Source: Pollenia angustigena
Taxonomy: Eukaryota; Arthropoda; Insecta; Diptera; Polleniidae
Length of the DNA: 64,000 nt
Reading direction: 5' to 3'
NCBI GenBank assembly: GCA_930367215.1
Contig: OV884056.1
Location: forward strand, 316,292,709-316,356,708
The notes under the pieces were generated by a model. That model saw only the letters and a program-made list of their open reading frames with translations. It was not told the origin of the DNA and ran no database searches. Numbering within the stretch: position 1 is the first letter of the stretch; every line of letters begins with the position of its first letter. Shown piece after piece: positions 11,386 through 22,800 of the stretch. The translations under genes and the position numbers were made by a program.

Positions 11386-11651
11386 ATATCGAGCCCTTAC
11401 CGCAAAAATAACTTAAGTGACTACATTTTCCATTTAAATTTTTTTTTTATAAATGAACTAAATGGCAACACTTGCATCATCTCCTAAAATGTCATGCTCA
11501 GATAAGGTACGGCTACGATTTTATATTAAAAACAATTTTAGCTTAAGCGCCAACTTTTATACAAAATTTTTATAAAATATAATAAAAAAAAACTTCTGAT
11601 GTAAAACTGTGTTTTGTCGCTTAAGCATTTTATGCGGTAATGGTTCAATAT
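11386..11651. mobile_element. MITE of the ATATCGAGCCC family
   Basis: The left end ATATCGAGCCCTTACCGC pairs imperfectly with the right end GCGGTAATGGTTCAATAT. The adjoining AAAATAACTTAAG also has an inverted partner (CTTAAGCATTTT). The family recurs at 31326-32336 (interrupted), at about 17870-18055 (partial) and at 18355-18592. Confidence 0.55.
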
Positions 11652-12702
11652 GATAAGATTAGTTGCGTTGGAGAACACAAAAGTTTTAATTATTTTTTAC
11701 TAAACTTTACTGCATTTTACGAAATTGCGTTCGAGTAAACAAAATGCAGTAAATGAGAACATAAATTGAGAGCGAAAAGTGACAGTTCTTGTCTGAGTAT
11801 TTACAAATTTTACTGCAGAAATTTTTGCAATAAAATTTAGTAAATCAAAAAAACATATGTTTCAAAAGGTTAACAAACAAAAGTAACAAATAAAAAGCAT
11901 ACAAGTTCTGAAAAAAATTATTAATTAAAGAAAAGTTGAAATAAAAATTAAACAAAAACAATAAATATGAATTAATTAAACTTGTTTGTGAAGCATTTAT
12001 TAGGCTAAATACAAACTATTTGGGTACTTAAGTAATCAATAGCAAAAAAATTATTCATGTTCTTTTAAATAATTAAACCCGCTACAAATATGAAAGATAA
12101 CATAAAATAGTTTGTTTGTATTTTCTAAAAATGTTCGTGTTATAAAAAGTATTTAATCGAGTATCGATAAGAAAACGAGTTAAGTAGTCAAAAGTGTCAA
12201 TATTTTTCAACACTTCAATTATTTGCCATCAGCTGTTGCCTTCGCATACTTTTTTTTACAACAGCTTTTTTTGAGAGAAAATTTGTTAGTTTAGTCATTT
12301 ACTGCATTTTACTGTAAAAGTGCTCAAACGCACCTATTATCGTTCTGGCAACGCTAGTGGCTTGTTTTGTATTTTAAAAAGTATTTTTCTCATGCTAACG
12401 CACACACACAAACACACATCGAAACAAAAAAGTGTTAAATAATATTAATTAAGTATAAACAGGAAATTATTTTAAAAGAAATTTAAAAAATTCTATTGTA
12501 TCAAGTGATTAAACTGAGTTTGAAAATTAAGCACAGTCGATTAAATAATTGAAAAAATCTTTGTTTTTACATTTAATATTAAATTATTCGTTCCTCTTTT
12601 CTATTCTCAGAATTAAAAAAGTGTATTTAATACAATTTACATTTTTAAATTTAAAATTTTCAAGATAAATTTTGAATTATTGCTTTTGTTTATTGTTTGC
12701 AT

Positions 12703-12710
<8 letters not shown>

Positions 12711-12737
<27 letters not shown>

Positions 12738-12738
12738 C
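12711..12738 (+). repeat. (CT)n microsatellite
   Basis: Simple dinucleotide run next to the mariner-like element. Confidence 0.9.
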
Positions 12739-12774
12739 AGATCTTTTTTGTTGTTTTTAATCATTCATTATGTA

Positions 12775-13337
12775 CAGGGTGGGCCAAAAGTAACCATGGG
12801 GTTTAAAAGTTTAATAACTTTTTCGTTTATTAATTTTTAAAAATTTTTTTTTTAGATTATATAAATAACACTTGGAGAATAAATAATGGAGAGATACACA
12901 ACTGAACAAAGAACCAGAATTATAGAATTTTATTATTTAAATCAGGGATCAGTTATTTTAACGCAAACTTTTAAGTAAAATTTTTGGAGAGCGAATAATT
13001 TCCAGTAATTCGGAAATTATTTGGCCAGCGCGATCGTCAGATTTGACAGCACCCGACTATTTTCTTTGGGGTTATTTGAAGAAGCGAGTGTATGTAAACA
13101 AACCAGAGACAATCCTTACGCTACAGCCACAAATTTTTAAAGATGTTATGAAAAATGCTCAAAAACGAGCCCATTATTGCGAAGGTGAAAGGTCATTTAA
13201 GAGACATTATTTTCATACTAAGTGTAAAAAAATTTCCATTTTGTATATTTTATAATCTGAGAAAAAAATAAAAAAAAATTAATAAACGAAAAACTTATTC
13301 AACTTTTAAGCCCCATGGTAACTTTTGGCCCACCCTG
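12775..13337 (+). mobile_element. Internally deleted mariner-like element
   Basis: The ends CAGGGTGGGCCAAAAGT and its reverse complement (13321-13337) are bordered by TA on both sides. The inverted repeats extend to about 60-70 bp (GTAACCATGGGG..TTTTCGTTTATTAATTTT). The start of a transposase remains at 12886, beginning MERYTTEQR in HTH-like sequence. A C-terminal piece remains at 13043-13255. The middle, including the first two catalytic acids, is missing. A worn copy of the same terminus (GGCCACCCTGTA) is at about 16383-16394. Confidence 0.85.
13043..13255 (+). pseudogene. Mariner-family transposase C-terminal fragment
   Basis: Starting just upstream of this frame, the reading SDLTAPDYFLWGYLK matches the region of the third catalytic Asp of IS630/Tc1/mariner transposases. 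The sequence runs to a natural-looking end before the right TIR. The N-terminal part at 12886 is joined to this piece across a large deletion, so no complete enzyme is encoded. Confidence 0.75.
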
Positions 13338-13919
13338 TATTTTCACAAATATCTATTCATCTGCAAACTTAAAGTTTTTTATTTAACATTATTATTCATT
13401 TATAAAAAATTTTGTTAAATAAATTATTAGCTTAATTTATACTTTCGTTACTCGGTTTCACTCTTTGTTTGGACAAATTAGTAATTAGTAATTGTGAAAC
13501 AAGTAGTCTTTTGTAATTAAATAATGCTTTTATTAGACAAAAAATATTCCATTGAAATTATGGAAATTTATTGATGAATGAATTTAAAAAAAAAATAAAA
13601 AAAAGCATCTGGAAGAATAATTAAATGTAAACTGCTGATGAGAAAACAAAAAAATTTTTGAATTCTGGTTGATGTTTAATAATAAGGAATTAATTGTTGT
13701 TTTTATTTAAATAACAACGCTGACAAGCAATAAACATGTCTTCAAGAAAAATTTACACAAAGATTTTTATAAACAATGGAAAAGAAGCGTAAATAGATGA
13801 GTATTTAAAAACCAATATTGAACATCTATGAATTTTGTACAAATTAAATTTTAATTAGCTGCATAAGCGTTTTAAGAACTTTACGGGAATACAAAATTTA
13901 TTATCAAGATATTTGTATG
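13338..13919. other. AT-rich stretch, nothing recognised
   Basis: Homopolymer-rich and stop-rich on both strands. Confidence 0.4.
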
Positions 13920-14205
13920 ACGTGCTAAATTCCCAGTTTTTCATATTTGATAAATACACTGAAATTTATTGTTGAGGGAAAGCTAGCTTCTATGCGCATT
14001 TCACTGGTTGCTTAGGCCGGATCATCAGGAAACCTTTTCCAAAGATTTTAGAAAAGCTAAAAATATTATACAAATAAAACCCTAAAGCGAATAAGAATTT
14101 TAAACACTCAAAGTCTTACGTGTAACAATATCAAAGCTTAAACAAAACACCAACAATAAACAGTGAGTTTATCTTTTCTTACATCCCCCTACAATTGGTT
14201 GGGTT
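13920..14205 (+). repeat. Single-arm copy of the foldback family
   Basis: Matches one arm of the 2817-3598 foldback, including GCGCATTTCACTGGTTGCTT and the CAATAAACAGTGAGTTTATC end. No inverted partner is adjacent. Confidence 0.65.
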
Positions 14206-15545
14206 CTTTTTAAGAACTATATTTGGAAACACTAAGCAGTTCTTTAGAGAAGCCTCTTTTTTAAAAAATCATAAAAGAAGTCTCTTTTTCGAGAAAGTTT
14301 TATTGAAGATTATTTTGTAATTGAAGAAAGAGTTGCCTCTATTGTATATTACTTTTAAATGGAAAAAGTATTAAATCGACTATTAAAGAGATTTTCATTT
14401 TGGAATATTTTTGTAGTGTACAGGGTGACCTATCAAGGTCGATGTTGGTGGTGCTTGAATTTTGTATGGATGATTTTTTAGATCCAACAATAAAACTCTC
14501 TGCAATGTTGTTCTTGTAATGCCAGATTGGTCGGAAAGACAACGGCTTGAGACTAGGGTTTTAATTTCCCGGACTTTTTATATTCCCGGGAAACGAAACA
14601 AAAAAATCGTATCCCCGGGAATCCCAGGATTCTTCGAATAAAACAATGATTTCATTAAATGAGTTCAAGACAAAAGTTTAAACTTTTTTTTTAAAAAATA
14701 TACACAAAAATTAACTTTATTAATTCCACAGAACACCAAAACAAATTCTTTTTTTATGATATTTTCAGGCTTTAGTATTTTCTTTACATTTATTTTTTAG
14801 AATTTGTAGATGGTTAATCATCTGGTGTTGGTGATTGTGAATCGTGTACATTTTGATTTCCTACTTCAAGAAGCTTTTTAAAAAGACCGTTGATTTATTG
14901 GCGTAGGAAAAATAGTTCGATTTGTAGGTAGTTTTTATTAATTTTAGTGAAGAATATCAGCCAATTCCACGATGTCACACGTTAACGTTTTGTGTTTTTG
15001 TTTTAAATGTTATTCGTTGAGCACCTCTTCCAGGACGTTCGATTTCTGAATCCCGTTCTTCAAAAAGTCGCTTCGTCATAACATTTGATCGTTGACAACA
15101 ATATAAAAATTCGATCAATTCTACGCGTTGTTGTGTGCATTCGTTATAAACTTTTAAGAATTCAGTTGTATCCTACCTACCCTAAGGGCCATTATTACAA
15201 CTTGAAGTTAGCTAAAGTTAAGATTAAATTGACAGAAAATAATGTGTTATCTGTCAAAAAGCGTCTGTTAACTATCGGATAACAGCTAACGCCAAGTTAT
15301 AATAATGGTCCTAAGGGGTAAAAATGGTAAAAACGGGAAAATTCGGTAACCTTATATCTACAAAACTAAAAGAGATGCAAAATAAATGCAATACTTATCG
15401 TTGTTCTTTTGAAAAATAAGCGAACAGGTGTCTGGTACTTTTTTGAAATTCGGCCCTTTTAGGTAGTAAACGGGTAAAATCTGAATTTTAGTAATTTTTG
15501 CCACCCCATCTACCTTTTGAACCAATAAACATAGAAACAAAGTTA

Positions 15546-15808
15546 GTCTGTGTTCATACGGCTCTTGTCTTATTGACATGACTGCTACTTTATAGGCGAG
15601 AGGGACGAGGGGAAAAGAAACGAGTACACAGATGCATGTACTGTCTTTACGTTTTGCTTTTTCATTCGTTGTTTAATTTTGTAATTGTTTTCGATATCAA
15701 AAAAGCACACGTCGTCAACATGACATGAATCATTTGAACACCAATTCATGTTCAAAGAAGAAAAAGGAAGAATCTTGTCAATAAGACATGAGCCATGTAA
15801 ACTCTGAC
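15546..15808. mobile_element. Short TIR element with TTA duplication (GTCTGTG/CTCTGAC ends)
   Basis: Imperfect 32-bp inverted ends share GCTC..TGTCTTATTGAC. TTA flanks both sides (15543-15545 and 15809-15811), which fits the TWA duplications of PIF/Harbinger elements. No coding content. A second copy, missing its left end and split by other repeats, lies at about 52625-53450. Confidence 0.65.
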
Positions 15809-15811
15809 TTA

Positions 15812-15950
15812 CTGCCTGTTTTTAGAAAACGTAAGCAAGTGAGTGAGTGACAAATTATATTGAAAACAAAAACAAATTTTCGTTTTTTATTGTTGTTTTC
15901 AATATAATTTCTCACTCACTCACTTGCTTACGTTTTCTAAAAGCAGGCAG
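15812..15950. mobile_element. Near-perfect palindromic MITE with TTA duplication
   Basis: The arms beginning CTGCCTG and ending CAGGCAG pair for about 60 bp around an A/T loop, including a GTAAGCAAGTGAGTGAGTGA run. The element is flanked by TTA on both sides (15809-15811 and 15951-15953). It is directly adjacent to the preceding TTA element and shares one TTA with it. Confidence 0.7.
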
Positions 15951-16747
15951 TTAATACCACATTCGAAACTTTTCAAAAAAATACGTATATACATTTGGTA
16001 CTTTTTCGAAATTCGAGCATTTAAGGGGTGAAAATCGTAACTATTTTTGGTACTTTTTTACAAAACATTTTCCTCTATTTATTGACATATTCGTACTAAA
16101 TTATGAGTTGCCACTACAATACTGAAATTTTTGATACTTTAATGGGGGAAAAATATAGTACCCAATAAAGGAAATACGGGAAATTGGATATTTTTCTTTA
16201 GCTTTTTGGTTCTCCTAAAGTGGAGGGTTAAATGATAGAATTTAAACAAGTTTAAACCTAGAAAAATAAAGTTTGGCATAAAAATTTGTCCACGAAGAAG
16301 AAGGAGATGCTAACGAAGTAGCGGGTATATGCTAGTATATTATAAAAAAGTTAGACGGGCTTAGCTTTGGTAAATCTAATTTGGGCCACCCTGTATAAAA
16401 AAGTCAATTGCTTCCCTTGTTCAAATGTTCAAATAATATGTTTAGCTGTGATTAACAGATTCAAAAAATTATTTATCTAAAATTTAACACATCATTTAAG
16501 TAAAAGTTCTATTCTTCTATAATTATTTGCCTTAAAAGCACGTTGTTAGTCACTGTAGCAAATCTTTTAAAACAAAATTTCCCAATTCGTGTACTTAATT
16601 TCTACATACAATGTGATTTGTATTTCTTGGAAAAAAGTGTAAATTATTGACATCACTAAACCTTATTATCTAAGTATTTACCTAAAATCTTAACTATGAT
16701 ATCAATCAACTTACAAAAAATGTTCAATATTTTTTTTTTATTTACAG

Positions 16748-16885
16748 AATTTTGTCACAGCAATTTATGATGGCTGGCGAGATCTTATGGAAAATAAATC
16801 AGATCCCAGAACGAGAGATTTCCCACTAATGAGCTCACCTTTTCCCACAATTGCCATCAGTTTAACATATGCCTACTTTGTAAAG
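16748..16885 (+). CDS. CG31522-like: Elongase coding exon A (N-terminal region)
   Basis: 46 codons after a TTTACAG acceptor. Contains the conserved KSDPRTRDFPLMSSP segment that precedes the first membrane span, and ends at AAG before GTAATT. An in-frame Met at codon 14 exists. The conserved residues before it argue that the true start lies in an upstream exon. Confidence 0.88.
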
Positions 16886-19800
16886 GTAATTAATTAATGA
16901 TTAAAACATGACAAATTTAATTAAAAAAAATCAGTTGAAGAAAAGTAAAAAATTTTAAGGGCAAACATATTTTAATAAAGTTAAAGTTAAGACCAGCAAA
17001 AGTACTTTTAAGTAAATTTATTGGGCTGTAAATTTCTTGCTTTACTCAGTGAAATAAAAAATCTGGTTTTACTAGTATCTAAGCATGCAAATAGGAATCC
17101 CCTAAAATGCATCATTGACTCTTTAAGGTATCGAGTGATACTGGAATAATAGTCATTATTACATACACATACAACTTCGCAACCATTAATTCTCATTCAT
17201 ACATACACAGATACACAGATACACTCAGTCTTCAACGTTTATTTCCAATTCATAGCTTTTAAGTTACAACTTTATTTTTTTCCATTATCTTTTCTGCAAT
17301 AATCTTAATGAAAAATTCCTTTCAACTTTTAAGTGGCTTGTTGGTTGGTTCTTTTATTACTCCTTTCTTTAAGACTCCCTTCTTTGTTTAAAGGCAGGAG
17401 ACTTGTTTGCACATCACAATTTATTCTAGATATAGATAGAACTTTATATTACAGCTTTTGTTTTTTTTTTCAATTCTAGTTAAAGCCAGAAATCTAAAAA
17501 CAAGTTTTGTAGCGAATTAATTTGTTCATGTTCAGTTGATGAGGGAAGACACTTTGTAATACTTGGAATTCATATTATTAAAAAAAAAACAAATTTGTGA
17601 TTATTAGCAAAAGAAATCATAATTTATGAAGAGAAACAGCTTTATGTTCAATAAAAAACATCAATATTTTATATGCATTAATTTCATATTAAATTCTTTT
17701 TGTTAATCAGATAATTTATGCTGCCAGTATTTTTTAAATCTTTTCTTTTTAAAACATAAAAACATCCTTTATATTAACAATTAAGAGGGCTATATTCGTC
17801 TATGCCAACTCTTATATAACCTTTACCATGGTGCGATATGAACAGAAAGCTAAAAGATTTTACAGGAGAAGGTTATTTTAATTTTATTTCATATACATTT
17901 TGTATAAACGTTGTCGCTTACGATAAAATTGATTTTATGTGACCATGACATTTTAGGAGATGATGCAAGTTGCCAATAAAGTCATTTTAAAAAAACGAAA
18001 ATGGAAAATGATGTCGTTTAAGCCTTTTTCGCGGTAAGGCCTGGATATATTTAAACCTAAAACCAGTAGATAGTGTATCTAATGCAGCACCTTATACCAC
18101 CCACCCTGCAAATAATAGGACCAGTCCAAACACGCGTGTAAAGAGTAGCCCACAAGGGACCAGGACTAGTCCAAAAGTAACCCAAACGTATGGAAAAAAC
18201 ATGGTCTATTCAACATTACGATGTCCTAGGGCAGTACCATATAACCCACCTTTGGACTACTAAGGAGTAGTTTTAAGACTACTCCATGGTGTACACAAGA
18301 GGACTAGTTTTGAAGTCGTTTAAAAACGAAAGCATGTCGTTAAAAAACGAAGACATCGAGCCCCTATAGCAAAAATGATGTAACCAACAAAAATAAAATT
18401 TTACAGGAGAAGGTTTTTTTTTAAATATTTTTGCTTCAAGTCTAGGGTTCCTTTGGGAATTGCTATTGCTCTTATTTCGTAACGGTACTTCTCAGAGATA
18501 TGAGATTTTTAGAGATGATGCAAATGATTAAAATTTATCGATTTTCATCAAAAAACAAAAACCTTAAATATTGTTGGTTACATCATTTTTGCTTTACATG
18601 GTCCATGCTTACATTACATCGGGCCAGTCCATGGAATAGTCCATTTTATCAAAATGGATCAGGTCGTCCAATTTTATCTACAGGGCAGCTACTGACGCAC
18701 ATTACCAGAAAAGCATTAAAATATAACCCTAGAGGGAAGCGAACTGACACCAAAGTAGTCCCGTGACAGGTCTTTGGTGGAAGTGACCGGCTCTAGTTTT
18801 AACACTTTCTATGAATAAGACCTATCACTTTTACATGGGGTTGTCATTGGAGGGGGTCAATTGACACCATTTGACCAATCACAAATCTATTCTCAATGGA
18901 CGTGTTAAGTGACCGTTACTTAAATGTAGTATTATTTCAATACGATGTAATATTATTTCAAAAAAACAAGTCCTAGAATTAAATTCAAAAGCCAAATTTT
19001 AGAAAGTCCCAAAAAAATGTATCACACCACCGGTGAAGACTGTACTGTAATTCATTACTTTTTCTACCTTTTTGTTCGCCATAAACCAGTTACGTGATTG
19101 GTTCTCCTTTCACTGGTCATGAGTTTTTTCTTTTTGTACCTGTTCTATTTTTACAACTCCCAGGACCAGTTTGTGGGACCAATTGACACAAATTTCCCGC
19201 AGGGAATATATATTGAGAACAATTGTTTCTTTAATACACACTTCTCTATTTAAGCGGCAAATCATTTGCATATCTGTTTATTTTTTCGTGTAAAAAAAAT
19301 GGAAAAAAAATTAACACATTCAAATAAAAAAAAAAACAAATAAAAATGCTATAATCGGCTATGCCGAATCTTATATACCCTTTACCGCGGTTGAAAAAAA
19401 GCAGAAAGTTATATTGTCAATCAATCGTACGATTCATTTACACGAAAATCTGATGGAATTCTATCCGATATAAAAAAATGTCTTCAAAATTTGCTGTCAA
19501 TGCCACACTATCGCACAAAAATGATGCCAACTCAAATGACTCAGCTACTTTACAAGAAAATTCAACTCTGAACGCATATAAACTATCATTTTATGAAAAT
19601 GTTCATAAACATTTGTAAGACGGACAAACTTGTCAAAAAATCGGTCACTCAATTCATTTTTAAGCCACACTATCCTACTTTATAAGCACACACGATGTTT
19701 TTGACATATCGTACGACTAATTAGGGTAGTGTATCGCTGGCTTAAGCTGTTACGATAAAACATCGTAACAAAGCGCGGGAGAACACTTGTATGGGGGCCA

Positions 19801-22800
19801 GGTGAAATAACAGACTAGACGATTTGGCTGATTTTGAAAATTAAATACTCCTTATAGAACGTGGGAATTATTTTTATTTTTTTATATTTTTTTTAACATA
19901 TTTTCACATGTGCTTTTATGAGTCAAATTGTAATTTAAAAAGCTTTCTAACAATATTCCTATTCCCTCAATATTTCACAAACTTTTTGCTTAAGTCAATT
20001 TTTGGTTAAGATTGAAACTATAGATAAAAACATATACTTATGAATGATTCTATACTCTACCAGAATATATTGTGTAATACCGTTAAATATTTTGTTTCTT
20101 CCCAACAGACCAAAACAAAATGTAAATGAGTTGTAGAATAAGCTTATCCTCAGAGATTTCCTACAACATGACAATATGATATGTGAATACGATTGCAAAT
20201 GACTTATTCTCGTAATAGGTATGTTAGTGTTTTTAAGAATGATGTTCCGTTATGTGACGCGTGCCTCAATTTTGTATTATTGGTTAAAGTTTTCAGTATT
20301 TGTGTTTTAAACAGTGCAAAATTTAAAAAAAAATAATTAAATATTATAAAATTAAAAAACTGTTTGTATTTAAGCGATATAAATTAAAACAGAGTGTTCG
20401 TAAAGAATTTAATCTTATATTTTAGATAAGTAAAGTATTTTTCTGTAAGCTTATTTTATAATTAGGCTTCTAAGCTTACATTATATTATAGACAAGTAAT
20501 ATAATCGCAAGGGATCAGTTATCATTATTAAACAATTATTAATAAGCCTTTTATAATAGTAATCACAACACTTTTCTAAGCTTAAGGCTTATGTTAGTAA
20601 GCTTGCTACAAGTTCTTTCTATATAGTTTTGATTTGTTGGGTTACATTTAGTTAATATATGAGCAACATTTAGTCCATTAAGCATACGGTATGAGGGTTT
20701 TCGTAACAAAATCGTTATTCCGGGAGCATATTTGTTCGGGTGAATTTGATTAAGCAAGAAAGTTTTGTTGAACACTTAACTCGGCCATGTAAAGTAGTGA
20801 ACCGATTTGGCTAATGGTCAACATTTAATACCCGTATTTGAGCCAAATTTGCTCTACCGAGATCATTTGGTAACAGCGCTTCTATTTTAAATCATTATTT
20901 CGGGGGGGAAAAGCTAGTTGTTTGCAAATAATTAGTTAATTTATGGAACCAATATTGTTAGTTTTCACTGCCAGTACTCTTAAGTGGCGTTTAGTGGTGT
21001 AGTGGTTATAGTGCTTGCCTACAAAACCAAGCATCCCAGGCAGAGAAAGAAAAATTTTCATTATGGTTTTCGAGTTTTAAAAATTAAGTGGCTTAAACAC
21101 CCCTTTAAACAATTTATTCAAAAAGCCTCATATCTCAGTCATTTATGTACAGGTATTGCTGAGTTCCGGAGTATATGTGGCATATGCCAATATATTTATA
21201 TCTACATAGTCTCCATCATATCTGGGTTCCTCGGAAACCCCATTTCAAAGGTCAGACGAACATCGTTAAGTCAAATTAGCTTCTTATAAGGACCCAGACT
21301 ACTGTATATACTTTATAACATAGATGTTGTAGAAATGACGGACGGAATGACATACTTTACCTTCGGTAAAGGGTATAAAAATATGTTAACTTTGTTGTTG
21401 TACGGAATTTTGAGTGATAATTTTTTAAGTTTGTTTTCAGAGAGTTTGCGTTTAATTCAATATTTTATAGTGTAGTGAATCGGAGGTCCCGACTTTATCC
21501 ACTACGCTTTCTCACCTTTCATGTATAGGGCTGATGTAAACTTAACTTAAAGGATGAATGAGAAGTCAATTATTCATCTTTATTTATTAAAAAAAAATGC
21601 TCTATTCACAAAGTTTTTTTTTTAAATTGTAGGTACTTGGTCCAAAACTAATGGAAAACAGAAAACCTTTCGAACTACGCAAAGTTTTAATTGTTTACAA
21701 TTTTGCACAAGTCATATTTAGTGCCTGGTTATTTTATGAGGTAAATATACACATGTTTCTTTTGAGTTGTAATAAAAACAGAAATTTATAACTTTTAAAA
21801 ATAAATTTATTATTTTGATTTCAGTCCTGTATCGGTGGTTGGTTAAATGGCTATAATTTCAGATGCGAACCCGTGGATTATTCATACTCACCCAAAGCGT
21901 TAAGAGTAAGTAATTTAACCACTTACACACAAACATACATGCATACACAAAATTGCTTTCGAGCTTCTAACTTAGAACCAAAAACGTGAAGTCAATTAAT
22001 ATTAATTTTATGCTAATTTTGTAAATATTTAGTTTTTTTCTTTGTTTTTATAATGGAATTTCGAATTTTTGAAGCGACAAGCCGTCTGCTTATTTTTTAA
22101 GTTTAAACCCGTTGCCAACAGCTTTAAGCTAAAATTAAGTTAATTTATGTATATGATTAAATTAATTTATGTATATAACAAATAAATTCTAATACAAGAT
22201 TCATTTATGATCTCTTTTCTTCACATATTGAATGACATGTTCAAAGGTATATGCCCACTTTTTTCGACTTTCTTAATAATTTCGGTTTTTGTTAGAACCA
22301 TACACGAGTTTGAATTTTATAAACTCATCTTTTATAAGTGATCCGCTATTTTCCTCATTTTATTAAAAATTTACTTTTTTTTTAATTATACGCAATAAAG
22401 ACAGTTTTGAGAAATTTAGAAATTATGTGCTGGGGCTTAAGAGATGTTAGAGACTTTAACTTTCTGAAGAATTTATGTGTAAAATTAAACAAATTGATTT
22501 AAGCTTCGCTCACAACGGCAGCAAAATTTTTACTTGGTATCAGGGTTGCCAGATTTTTTCGAGCTACATCGCCAAACCGGATGTAAGAAATCGCCAAAAC
22601 ACACCAAACGTCAATTTTGTTCAGTTTTTGTAATTTTTTTTTTTTTTTTATTAAATTTAAAACGCTAGTATAATATTTCAGTAAAAAATCGCCAAAAACT
22701 GAGAAAAATACAAAAAAGTCGCAGAAAGTAAATGTTGTGTTGTTTCTGTAATTTTTTTCTAAATAACATAAAATGGAGATCATATATTTATTCAGTTGAA

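Larger units (their letters stand above)
15285..16345 (+). repeat. Dispersed repeat, interrupted copy ending in CTAGT
   Basis: Sequence from about 15315 to 15545 and from 15951 to 16345 aligns with the uninterrupted block 31635-32258. Shared features include CGGGAAAATTCGGTA, CTACTTCGT-type ends and a terminal GGGTATATGCTAGT. The gap at 15546-15950 holds two later insertions. The CTAG-T ending recalls Helitron 3' ends, but no clear terminal hairpin was seen here. Confidence 0.55.

Noticed and set aside
11654..12347. Possible TIR element with TGCGTT ends and repeated ACTGCATTTTAC
   Set aside because: The inverted matches are short and scattered; the boundaries could not be supported.
14419..16394. 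One large mariner-type element between ACAGGGTGACC and GGCCACCCTGTA
   Set aside because: The two ends differ and the interior is made of unrelated repeats; only the right end resembles the 12.8-kb mariner terminus.
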